Notes under the pieces: model-generated | What the model saw: only the letters and a program-made list of their open reading frames with translations | What the model was told of the DNA's origin: nothing | Databases searched by the model: none | Made by a program: the position numbers and the translations under genes | Origin: Bythopirellula sp041737835 | GTDB lineage: Bacteria > Planctomycetota > Planctomycetia > Pirellulales > Lacipirellulaceae | DNA: 64,000 bases | Strand: one strand, 5' to 3' | Assembly: GCA_041737835.1 (NCBI GenBank) | Contig: JBGSQY010000010.1 | Part shown: piece by piece, positions 36,605 to 44,840 of the stretch | Position numbering within the stretch: the first letter of the stretch is position 1 | Layout: the number at the start of each line of letters is the position of its first letter

Positions 36605-38743
36605 CTAATCCCCCATCCCCAAGTTCTTCCACAGAAACGCCCACAGGTCGGCTGTTTCTTCGATTCGCTTGGTGGTGGGCGTGCCCGCTCCGTGGCCAGC
36701 GCGGGTTTCGATCCGCAACAGAATCGGCGCGTCACCCGACTGGGCGTGTTGCAACGCCGCGCCAAATTTAAAGCTGTGCATCGGCACCACGCGGTCATCG
36801 GTGTCGGCCGTCACAACCATGGTCGGTGGAAACTTTGTTCCCTCTTTGACGTTGTGATACGGTGAATAAGCGATCAACGCCTTGAACTCTTCGGGATCAT
36901 CGACCGTCCCGTACTCATCACGCCAGAAATGCCCTGCCGTGAAGTTTTGATAGCGCAGCATATCGAGCACGCCCACTTCCGGCAGGCACGCGCCGAATAA
37001 GTCGGGGCGTTGAGTCATCGCCGCACCAACCAGCAGGCCGCCGTTGCTTCCTCCCATGATGGCGAGTCGATTCGTCGAAGTATATTTCTCGGCAATCAAC
37101 CATTCCGCCGCGCCAATAAAATCGTCGAACACATTTTGCTTGTTGACCTTCTTACCCGCCTGATGCCACTCCTCGCCGTATTCGCCGCCGCCGCGCAAGT
37201 TGGGAACAGCCAAGACGCCCCCCATTTCCATCCAAGTGGCAAAACCCACCGAGAAGTTCGGCGTCAGCGAAATGCTGAACCCCCCATAGCCATACAGCAA
37301 CGTCGGATTCTGACCGTCGCGTTTCAGCCCTTTGCGATGCGAGACGATAATCGGCACGCGCGTGCCGTCTTTACTTGTGATAAAGTCCTGCCGCGATTCG
37401 TAGTCATCGGGATTGAAATCCACCTTCGGCTGGCGAATGACTTGAATCGCATTGTCGGCCAGATCGAGTCGAAAAATGCTGGCAGGCCGAATGTAGCTTG
37501 TGAACGAAAAGAATGTTTCGGTATCAAATTGCCGACCCCCAAATCCCGTGGCCGTGCCGATGCCAGGCAGTTCAACTTCCGCGGCGTCTTTCCCGTCAAG
37601 CGTGAAAGTCTTCACCTGTGTCACAACATCCTTAAGATAAACGCCGACGATCTTCTCCTTGAACAGGCAAGCGCCGTCGAGCGTTGCTTTGTCCGCCGCC
37701 ACGATTTCCGCAAGATCATCTCGCCCCGGCTTGTTCACATTCATCGAGACAATCCGCTTGGTCGGTGCCTCGAAGTCAGTCAGAAAGTACAAGGACTCTC
37801 CTACATTCCCCAAGAAGGAAAACTCATTCTCAAAATCACCGATCAGAGTCTTAAACTCCCCATCGAGCGGCGCATCGACATTCCGCACCAGCACTTGATT
37901 CTGAGGATCGGTACTCCGCGAAATGCTCAAAACGAGGAACTTGTTGTCGTCGCTCCGTGAAAGCCAAAAACTCCATGTCGGATTGTCCGGGCGTTTGTAA
38001 ACGAGCACATCGTCGGCCTGGGCGGTTCCCAACTTGTGAAAGTGAATCGCGGGGTTCGTGGCGAGGGCCTGAAATTGTTCTCCCTCTTTGGGTTCAGGAT
38101 ACCGTGCGTAGAAAAAGCCGGTCCCTTCGGCGTTCCAAACGATATTCCCCCAGCGAACCCATTCGAGCTTGTCATCGAGTTGCTTGCCCGACTCGATTTC
38201 CATCACATAAATGGTCGACCAATCGGAACCAGCTTCCTTGCGGCAATAAGCGAGATACTTCGCGTCATCGCTTTCGTTGATCTCGCCCAAGGCGATTGTC
38301 CCATCTTCCGACCACTTATTGGGATCGATTAACACCCGACCCGCGCCGTCGTAACGATCGGCCACATACAACACGGCTTGGTTCTGCAAACCGTTGTTCT
38401 TCATAAAGAAGTATTTGCCTGCCGTGTGTGTTGGCACCGAATAACGTTCAAAGTTCCATAGCTTGGTCAAACGTTCCTGAATTTTCTTACGCAGCGGAAT
38501 CGAGTCGAGATACCCGCGGGTGAACGAGTGCTGGGCCTTGACCCAATTTTCGACTTCGCTTGACGTGCGCACATCCTCTTCCAGCCACCGATAGGGATCC
38601 GCCACGTCGACGCCATGAAACTTGTCGACCTGCTCGACGCGGCGCGTTTCGGGATAGGAACTCATGGCATCTTTTCCTGAACAAGGGGCATGACAAAGAA
38701 CAATGCCTATCAAGAGTAGGGCACGGTGACAATTGAGAAACAT
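36605..38743 (-). CDS. Prolyl oligopeptidase family serine peptidase (S9A)
   Basis: 712 residues, usual length. A signal peptide (LLLIGIVLCHAPCSG) suggests periplasmic location. The start DPYRWLEEDV and a seven-bladed propeller region (about 90-440) precede the alpha/beta hydrolase domain with the nucleophile in MGGSNGGL (Ser566), Asp649 in TADTDDRVVP with substrate-binding Arg651, and His684 in RAGHGAG. LYGYGGFSISLTPNF is the oxyanion region. It cleaves short peptides after proline. ATG at 38743. It stands apart from its neighbours. Confidence 0.95.
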   Translation of the reverse strand: MFLNCHRALLLIGIVLCHAPCSGKDAMSSYPETRRVEQVDKFHGVDVADPYRWLEEDVRTSSEVENWVKAQHSFTRGYLDSIPLRKKIQERLTKLWNFERYSVPTHTAGKYFFMKNNGLQNQAVLYVADRYDGAGRVLIDPNKWSEDGTIALGEINESDDAKYLAYCRKEAGSDWSTIYVMEIESGKQLDDKLEWVRWGNIVWNAEGTGFFYARYPEPKEGEQFQALATNPAIHFHKLGTAQADDVLVYKRPDNPTWSFWLSRSDDNKFLVLSISRSTDPQNQVLVRNVDAPLDGEFKTLIGDFENEFSFLGNVGESLYFLTDFEAPTKRIVSMNVNKPGRDDLAEIVAADKATLDGACLFKEKIVGVYLKDVVTQVKTFTLDGKDAAEVELPGIGTATGFGGRQFDTETFFSFTSYIRPASIFRLDLADNAIQVIRQPKVDFNPDDYESRQDFITSKDGTRVPIIVSHRKGLKRDGQNPTLLYGYGGFSISLTPNFSVGFATWMEMGGVLAVPNLRGGGEYGEEWHQAGKKVNKQNVFDDFIGAAEWLIAEKYTSTNRLAIMGGSNGGLLVGAAMTQRPDLFGACLPEVGVLDMLRYQNFTAGHFWRDEYGTVDDPEEFKALIAYSPYHNVKEGTKFPPTMVVTADTDDRVVPMHSFKFGAALQHAQSGDAPILLRIETRAGHGAGTPTTKRIEETADLWAFLWKNLGMGD

Positions 38744-38830
38744 GACAAAAACTCCGTTGCGGTTGTCAATTTCGAGTACGAAAAGATTGCTAACACGTTA
38801 GCAGGCTAGCTGCCGGTTTGGCTAGAGGAA

Positions 38831-39493
38831 TCATTCCAGCGGCGGCAGCGTGGCATACACGTCGAGATCGTCTCGCTCACCAAGAATTGCAAACAGCTCG
38901 CGAATCTGCTGCAAACCCTCGGCAAAACGAAAGGCCCCCGCTGATCGGCTCTTGCTGCCGAGAATGTAATAATCCGGATCAGGATTCAAGAACGTCAACT
39001 CTGATTCTTCATCGGTTGCCGCAAACCAATCACGTGAACTCAGACTCCCTGCCGCGTCGATCACAATGTCCGCTGAATACACAATGTCTTTACCTTCTGC
39101 ATCGCGACAATGAATCAGAAACGACACATCGTCGTCTTCATCGTGGCGATCGACGGAAACCACTTCGGTGCCAAGATGCAGCGAATCGGCGATCAAATCA
39201 GACTGAGCAAGTGGCAAGAGATAGGCACCGTGCCATTCACGGCCTGTTAGTAATGTCGAACCCACCAAGGGCTGCCAAGCTTCGTCCTGAGCTTTAAGCG
39301 CCGCCAAGCCAAGCTTCGACACATGCTCGCGATAATTTCCCAATTGCTCATCGTGAGCCAAAACGCTTGCCCCGGGTTGTTCGCCACGCTCAATAATCTC
39401 AGTGGGATAACCCAAATAGCGGGCATAGAGCGCGGCCTCCAAGCCAACGGGGCCAGCCCCCAAAATCGCGATTCGCGGTTGCTCGTCGTCCAT
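38831..39493 (-). CDS. Rossmann-fold flavoprotein-like protein (NAD(P)- or FAD-binding)
   Basis: About 220 residues from the ATG at 39493, preceded by AGGCGAGG. The dinucleotide-binding start is IAILGAGPVGLEAALYARYL (GxGxxG with a following Glu at the beta2 end, EIIERG, typical of FAD). The rest (GTEVVSVDRHDED, ADIVIDAAGS) resembles part of pyridine-nucleotide-disulfide oxidoreductases, but the second nucleotide domain and any redox Cys pair are missing, so it is short for the family. It is the last gene of the ABC-2 operon, 8 bases after the permease stop. Substrate unknown. Confidence 0.75.
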   Translation of the reverse strand: MDDEQPRIAILGAGPVGLEAALYARYLGYPTEIIERGEQPGASVLAHDEQLGNYREHVSKLGLAALKAQDEAWQPLVGSTLLTGREWHGAYLLPLAQSDLIADSLHLGTEVVSVDRHDEDDDVSFLIHCRDAEGKDIVYSADIVIDAAGSLSSRDWFAATDEESELTFLNPDPDYYILGSKSRSAGAFRFAEGLQQIRELFAILGERDDLDVYATLPPLE

Positions 39494-39501
39494 GACCTCG
39501 C

Positions 39502-40323
39502 CTAACTGCTCGCGCTGCGATAACTCAGAAGAGCGCGATTGAATATCCAACGACTGGCCAACACACTCGCCACGGTGGCCAGCAATCCGAATCCAGCCAT
39601 CCAAAGATTCTCGCGGGTGAGTGGTTTGGCCATCAATCGCGCAGGCACGTTGATCACGACCAGAATCGGCACGATAAACGTAAACACTTGCCGTAGCGGG
39701 GTACCCCATGTTCCATCGTAAATTTCCATCGGGTAGCGCGAAAAATTGGTGATGTAAAACCAAAAATCATACAACGTTTGATTCCTGCCCAACCAGATGC
39801 TCGTCGCCGCCAGGGCGATCATCACGCTGTACAAAATCATGACTCCCATCACGACATACAGCGGATAGAGCACAAATTGCCAAGCTGTGAGCTCCAATCC
39901 CTGAATCCTCGGCACGGAATAAGCCAACAAGATCAGCGCGACGAAAAAATTCCCGAACGATGACCACGCGACCTTACGCAGCGAAACCAGAAACTGCGTA
40001 TCAATCGGCTTCAACAACGCAAAATCTAAACCTCCCGTGCGTACTTGTTCGCTCAGTTCTTCGGCATTGGGCATGAAAAACGCCTGCACCAGACTGTTTA
40101 CAAACATGGTCGTGCTAATGAACACAAAGAACTGGTACTTATCCCAGCCTGCAATCGAGGTCGTCTCGCGATACACCAGGGCATAGAAACCCAAGTTCAT
40201 AATCATCCACGAAATCGACGAAATCGTGTCGATGATAAAATTCGCACGAAACGTCATGTCGCGCACGAGGCTATTGCGGGCAAAGGTGAGAAACACACCG
40301 AGATACGAAGGTGATCGATACAT
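39502..40323 (-). CDS. ABC-2 type permease (DUF990-like), second subunit
   Basis: About 273 residues with six predicted helices. Residues MTFRANFIIDTISSISWMIM and LSEQVRTGGLDFALLKPI match the ABC-2 family often listed as DUF990. The ATG at 40323 lies 4 bases after the stop of the first permease; an in-frame ATG at 40338 would overlap it by 11 bases. It would pair with the 40328 gene product and the 41208 ATPase to export an unknown substrate. Confidence 0.88.
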   Translation of the reverse strand: MYRSPSYLGVFLTFARNSLVRDMTFRANFIIDTISSISWMIMNLGFYALVYRETTSIAGWDKYQFFVFISTTMFVNSLVQAFFMPNAEELSEQVRTGGLDFALLKPIDTQFLVSLRKVAWSSFGNFFVALILLAYSVPRIQGLELTAWQFVLYPLYVVMGVMILYSVMIALAATSIWLGRNQTLYDFWFYITNFSRYPMEIYDGTWGTPLRQVFTFIVPILVVINVPARLMAKPLTRENLWMAGFGLLATVASVLASRWIFNRALLSYRSASS

Positions 40324-40327
40324 CGTG

Positions 40328-41143
40328 TCAGCCCCCATATCCGCTATAACGGCGATAGCCAGCGTTCATCGACAGTCGGCAGAGCACCATGAATCCCACC
40401 GTCCAAGCCGTCAGCAGAATCAAGCCGCGCACTAGCGCAGCCCCTTCGACCTTTTGCAGAAACACGACCGAGGGAAAATAAGCCAAATAAGGAAACGGCG
40501 TGTAATCGATGATCGTTTTCCAAGGCTCGGGCAAAAACTCAAGCGGGAACATATGGCCCGAAAAGAAAAACACGAACAGCATGTGAACAAAGAGCAGCGA
40601 GGAAACTTCCAAAAACCAGAAGGCAATCATCCCCATCGTGGCTTCCATGAAGAAGCCCAGCAAAAACGACATCATCAGCGAATACACAAACGCCAAAAAA
40701 ATGTCGAGCGGTGGCCAGCCAGGAAAGTAATCCCGGCACAGATAAAAGACGAGCGCGAATGGCGCCGTGGCGATCAAGTAATACACCACTTTGTGGGCGA
40801 TCCGCGACAGCAGCAAGTAGCTAATCAGATCGATCGGTTGAATCAAAAACTTCTTGATTTCCCCCTCGCGAACTTGCCGCGCGATCCCCGACGCCAATCC
40901 CGGCATGCTGGAAAAAGCTCGAGCCAACATCGTGAGCAGATAATACGCTACGACGTCTTCCCGCGTAAAACCTTGAATGCTACCCGTCCCCGCCGAAGCG
41001 AACACGGCCGTCCAAAGAAATATCTGGGTCACGATCGGCAAAAAGCGCATCAACGTGCCGAGCGCGAAATCGCCCCGGTAGACCAAGCGTTCTTCAACGC
41101 AGATCTTAAAAATCGTCCACCAAGTTGCAGCACGGGCCAGCAT
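40328..41143 (-). CDS. ABC-2 type permease (DUF990-like), first subunit
   Basis: 271 residues, six helices. REGEIKKFLIQPIDLISYLL corresponds to VRTGGLDFALLKPIDTQFLV of the partner subunit and is a family hallmark. Located 64 bases after the ATPase stop and 4 before the second permease start. ATG at 41143. Paired DUF990-type permeases with one ATPase are a known arrangement; substrates are not established here. Confidence 0.88.
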   Translation of the reverse strand: MLARAATWWTIFKICVEERLVYRGDFALGTLMRFLPIVTQIFLWTAVFASAGTGSIQGFTREDVVAYYLLTMLARAFSSMPGLASGIARQVREGEIKKFLIQPIDLISYLLLSRIAHKVVYYLIATAPFALVFYLCRDYFPGWPPLDIFLAFVYSLMMSFLLGFFMEATMGMIAFWFLEVSSLLFVHMLFVFFFSGHMFPLEFLPEPWKTIIDYTPFPYLAYFPSVVFLQKVEGAALVRGLILLTAWTVGFMVLCRLSMNAGYRRYSGYGG

Positions 41144-41207
41144 ACGTCGTAAATTCTCTTAACTTACTTCATAACTTACTTAGTAGCCGCAGGCGGCAGC
41201 CAACGGT

Positions 41208-42230
41208 TTAACTAATCTCAGCAGCCACCACTTCAGGCTCAGAGGCTTTTTTTCCCCCTGAAGTCGTGAATAACTCGGCAATCACTTCCTCAAGCGGCGG
41301 GTCTTCCACGCTAATATCTTCCAGCGTGTAAGCGGCGAGTACCGACGCCAGCACGTTGGAAATATCACTCCGATTCACTTTCAACCGCGCCTTGGGCTCG
41401 GCGATTTCTAGTACTTCACCGTACCGTGACAAATCACTCGGCATGCGACCGTTGGCAAATTGCAGCGAAAGCACTTTGTGTCCGCTGAAGCGGTCGACAA
41501 TTCCCGCCAAGGAACCATCGTAGATAATCTGCCCCTGAGCAATAATCACAACGCGCCGGCACAACGCCGCGACGTCTTTCATATAGTGGCTCGTCAGCAG
41601 AATCGTGATCTTACGTTCTTGCTGATAATACTTCAGAAACTTTTGAATGTTGTGCTGGGCGATGACGTCGAGCCCGATCGTTGGCTCATCCAGAAACAGC
41701 ACGTCGGGCGAATGCAGTAGCGCGGCGGTCAGTTCCATCTTCATCCGCTCGCCCAACGACAATTCACGCACCGGTCGCCCCAGCAGATGGCTGACGTCGA
41801 GCAAATCGCACAACTCGTCGCGGGTTCTGGCGAATTCATCGGGCGGGATGCGATAAATCTTTTGATGCAAAAGAAACGACTCTTGCGCGGGCAGGTCCCA
41901 CCAGAGTTGATTTTTTTGGCCCATCACCAAGGCGAAGCGTCGCCGGTACTCGTTCTCGCGGAGCCAAGGCACGTGCCCCAACACGCGAGCTTCGCCCCCG
42001 TTGGGCGTGATGACACCCGAGAGCAATTTGAGTGTCGTGGTCTTGCCCGCACCATTCGGGCCAAGAAACGCCACGAACTCCCCTTGGGCCACATCGAGAT
42101 CAATCCCCTTCACCGCGGCGACTTCGCGATATTCGCGATGAAACAACCCACGCACCGAGGCGAGCAAGCCCTCTTGTTTTTGATAGACGCGGTAGGACTT
42201 TTGCAGGTTGCGGATTTCGACGGCGTTCAT
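41208..42230 (-). CDS. ABC transporter ATP-binding protein of the ABC-2 exporter
   Basis: About 340 residues. Walker A GPNGAGKTT, Q-loop VMGQKNQLWWDLPAQES, signature LSLGERMKMEL (a variant of LSGGQ), Walker B VLFLDEPTIGLD and switch LLTSHYMKD are all present. The C-terminal extension (about 245-340, DRFSGHKVLSLQFANGRMPS) is seen in ATPases partnered with ABC-2 permeases. ATG at 42230 is preferred over an in-frame upstream start. First gene of the four-gene operon ending at 38831. Confidence 0.93.
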   Translation of the reverse strand: MNAVEIRNLQKSYRVYQKQEGLLASVRGLFHREYREVAAVKGIDLDVAQGEFVAFLGPNGAGKTTTLKLLSGVITPNGGEARVLGHVPWLRENEYRRRFALVMGQKNQLWWDLPAQESFLLHQKIYRIPPDEFARTRDELCDLLDVSHLLGRPVRELSLGERMKMELTAALLHSPDVLFLDEPTIGLDVIAQHNIQKFLKYYQQERKITILLTSHYMKDVAALCRRVVIIAQGQIIYDGSLAGIVDRFSGHKVLSLQFANGRMPSDLSRYGEVLEIAEPKARLKVNRSDISNVLASVLAAYTLEDISVEDPPLEEVIAELFTTSGGKKASEPEVVAAEIS

Positions 42231-42409
42231 AGAACTCTGATTATAGGCAGGCTCAATACGAGCGGACAGAGCCGGGCAACCGCAGCCACGCGTCACATGC
42301 AATTAGCCCTTGAACATCACGCCCAGAAAGGGTAGTCATGCAGGGCCAGCAGCGCGGCAGTTTCGCGCTCGAACACGGCCATTTTGTCCGGCGGCGAATT
42401 AAAAACCCT

Positions 42410-43276
42410 ATGAAACGCTTGGAAAACTTGTTGCGACGTTGGGCCATTCCCAACCCCACCGCCATCATTATCGCCGGACAGGCCTTTTTCTATTTGCTCA
42501 GCCATCTTGGCAATCCCGAGGTCGGGCAGTTTGATTTATCTCGAATCATGCTGCTGCCTGGACTGGTTCTGCAGGGAGAAGTTTGGCGATTAGTTTCCTT
42601 CATTTTTTTCCCGCCGGCCACGACCCCTCTATTCATCATCTTCTTTTGGATGCTCATGTATCGTTATGGTACGTCCCTCGAAACCGTCTGGGGCACCTAT
42701 CGTTATAACCTTTATCTCTTGATTGGCTTCTTGGCCGTTATCGCCGCCCACTTTATTGTGTGGGGCTTGGGGGGAGACGGTGCGGTCATGCTCGCGCAAC
42801 TGTCTGTAAAGTCATTCACACAAGGCACTATCGACATCAATGGCTTTATTTATGGCACCTTATTCCTAGCCTTCGCTCGCTTGTTCCCAAATTTTACTCT
42901 CAACATGATGTTTATTCTGCCGATGCAAATTCGCTGGCTCGCGTTGATTGCCTGGCTCGGCTATGGGTATGCCTTCTTGCGGGGCGGCATTTCGGTCAAA
43001 ATTTTCATCGTTGCCTCGCTCTTGAACTATTTTCTGTTTCTGGGCCGTGACCATTTGCGCGAGATCAAGCAAGGCCAACGTCGCCTTGCGTTTCAGGCCA
43101 AGGTCGAGAAGGTGGGCAAGCCGGTTCACACTTGCCGAGTTTGCGGAGCCAACAGCGAAGCATCACCCAAGATGGCTTTCCGCTACTGCTCAAAATGTGC
43201 CGGGCAATGTTGCTACTGTCCCGAGCATATCCAGAACCACGAACACGTGCTCGACGAAGCCGCTGCGGAATCTTAG
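42410..43276 (+). CDS. Rhomboid-like membrane protein without catalytic dyad, with zinc-ribbon tail
   Basis: 288 residues. Six or so helices; the GEVWRLVSFIFFPP segment and the overall order of helices resemble the rhomboid fold, but no GxSG serine motif or catalytic His is visible, so a Derlin/pseudorhomboid-like role is inferred. The C-terminal cytoplasmic tail carries a dense set of putative zinc ligands: C242, C245, C260, C263, C267, C268, C270, H273, H277 and H279. ATG at 42410 follows a poor site; upstream in-frame codons lack hydrophobic or conserved features. It converges with waaA. Confidence 0.75.
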   Translation: MKRLENLLRRWAIPNPTAIIIAGQAFFYLLSHLGNPEVGQFDLSRIMLLPGLVLQGEVWRLVSFIFFPPATTPLFIIFFWMLMYRYGTSLETVWGTYRYNLYLLIGFLAVIAAHFIVWGLGGDGAVMLAQLSVKSFTQGTIDINGFIYGTLFLAFARLFPNFTLNMMFILPMQIRWLALIAWLGYGYAFLRGGISVKIFIVASLLNYFLFLGRDHLREIKQGQRRLAFQAKVEKVGKPVHTCRVCGANSEASPKMAFRYCSKCAGQCCYCPEHIQNHEHVLDEAAAES

Positions 43277-43298
43277 CCTGACGTTCGCATTCTTTTTT

Positions 43299-43437
43299 TA
43301 ACCACGAATTGAACGAATAGCACGAATGAAGACCGAATTAAAACCGCTCATCCACGCTCATGTCCGCTAATGAATTCATAAGCGTTTTATTAGCGTTCAT
43401 GAGCGGTTAATCTTTGATTCGTGTCATTCGTGCTTTC
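43299..43437. repeat. Long palindromic intergenic repeat, copy A
   Basis: The core (43335-43415) is 76/81 identical to copy B at 53439-53519. Within it AACCGCTCAT/ATGAGCGGTT and GCTAAT/ATTAGC arms nest into one large palindrome, flanked by CACGAAT- and ATTCGTG-rich outer arms. It fills the gap between convergent genes (rhomboid-like and waaA). Confidence 0.85.
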
Positions 43438-43459
43438 AGAAGCTTGTATCGCACTTAAA

Positions 43460-44803
43460 TTATGCAGCTCGCGATTGTCGCTTTTCATTGATCAGTGGAA
43501 GTAGCAAGTCGACGGTCCGCTTGGTGGCTCCCTGCTGATCGAGCACCAATTGCTGTGCGCGTTGGCCTAACGCCCTTCCCCATACGGGATCAGCCAGAAC
43601 ATTTCTCACAAACTCGGTCAGTTCCGCTTCATTCTTCACGACTTGAGCGCCATCGACACGCAGCAATTGAGCAACAATGTCGCGGAAATTCCAAGTGTTC
43701 GGTCCAAAACACGTGGCCACGCCGTAAGCCGCCGGCTCGATCATGTTCTGCCCGCCCCGGCCACCGAAACTCCCGCCGACGAACCCAATGCTTGCCGTTC
43801 CCCACCAGGCACCCAGTTCGCCAATCGTATCCACCAGCAGAACCGAGCCGCGTTCTGGGGTGCCACTGCTGGCTTGCCCAGCAGTGCTTAAACATGATTG
43901 GCCTAATTGTGAACGTCGCATCCAAGGCAATCCCGATTGCGTGAGCAACTCGCCCACTTCTACAAAACGCTGGGGATGCCGTGGTACGATCACCAATTTC
44001 AAATGCGGATAGTCTTTCACCAATTGCCCGTAAATCCGCACGCCAATTTCTTCTTCCGGCGATTGCGTACTCCCGACAAGAAAAACAATATCGTCCGACT
44101 TAAAGCCCACCAACTCGCGTAGCTGCTTGGTGCGTGGATTATTGCGATCGGTCATGGCCCCATCGAATTTCAACGAGCCCGTCGCGTAAACTCGCTCAGA
44201 CCGTGCCCCCAGCTTACGAAACCGCTCGGCTGTTTCTTCATTCTGCGCGGCAATCAGATCGATCCGCGACAACACGCGGGACACTAACGGCCGAAAGCGT
44301 GAATAGCCGCGAAAACTTTTATCGCTTAGCCGGCCATTGATGATCGCAACTTGGGCCCCCTCGTCTTTCGCCGCGGCAATCAGGTTGGGCCACAGTTCCA
44401 ATTCCGCCAGCACCAACAAATCGGGCCGCACCTGCCGCATCGCGCGCTTCGTCGCCCAACTGAAATCGATCGGGCAATAGAACACCGTGTGGTCGGCGTA
44501 TTTCTTTTTCGCCAGATCGTAACCCGCCTTGGTCGTCGTGGAGATCACCACCTCCCAATCAGGACGGCAGCCGATGATCTGTTTGAGAGTCGTGGCAACC
44601 AAATTCACTTCACCGACGCTCACCGCGTGCAGCCAGACGCAAGGACGGTGACTGGTGCGCAAAGGCACGTGTCCCAGCACCTTCTCGGCGAAGCCTTCAC
44701 GATATTTCCCCTGCCGCCAAGCCGACCACAGCAGCCAAGGCGAGGCCAACAGAACAACCGTCAAATAGGCGGCGTTTAACGTCCAGGCAAATAGTCGTGA
44801 CAC
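43460..44803 (-). CDS. waaA: 3-deoxy-D-manno-octulosonic acid (Kdo) transferase
   Basis: 447 residues. WaaA adds Kdo to lipid A precursor at the inner membrane and implies lipopolysaccharide synthesis. The N-terminal anchor (AYLTVVLLASPWLLWSAW), WLHAVSVGEV, PDLLVLAELELWPNLI, INGRLSDKSF and FVGGSFGGRGGQNMIEPAAYG are the family landmarks. The start is a GTG at 44803 with AAAGGA 7 bases upstream. A REP-like palindrome (43858-43886) lies in frame and encodes about residues 307-316 in a loop. It begins 37 bases after secA, so the two are likely co-transcribed. Confidence 0.93.
   Translation of the reverse strand: MSRLFAWTLNAAYLTVVLLASPWLLWSAWRQGKYREGFAEKVLGHVPLRTSHRPCVWLHAVSVGEVNLVATTLKQIIGCRPDWEVVISTTTKAGYDLAKKKYADHTVFYCPIDFSWATKRAMRQVRPDLLVLAELELWPNLIAAAKDEGAQVAIINGRLSDKSFRGYSRFRPLVSRVLSRIDLIAAQNEETAERFRKLGARSERVYATGSLKFDGAMTDRNNPRTKQLRELVGFKSDDIVFLVGSTQSPEEEIGVRIYGQLVKDYPHLKLVIVPRHPQRFVEVGELLTQSGLPWMRRSQLGQSCLSTAGQASSGTPERGSVLLVDTIGELGAWWGTASIGFVGGSFGGRGGQNMIEPAAYGVATCFGPNTWNFRDIVAQLLRVDGAQVVKNEAELTEFVRNVLADPVWGRALGQRAQQLVLDQQGATKRTVDLLLPLINEKRQSRAA
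43858..43886. repeat. REP-like palindrome inside waaA, copy 2
   Basis: Reads (minus strand) CACTGCTGG, loop GCAAG, CCAGCAGTG, then GCACCC. It is 25/29 identical to copy 1 (27674-27702), with one compensated base-pair change. It lies within the waaA reading frame without a frameshift. Confidence 0.65.
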
Positions 44804-44840
44804 GGGAATCCTTTCCCATTGTTATGCTACCCGGCAAATC

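Noticed and set aside
37010..37960. 316-codon open frame opposite the prolyl oligopeptidase
   Set aside because: Shadow of a full-length S9 peptidase with an intact catalytic triad.
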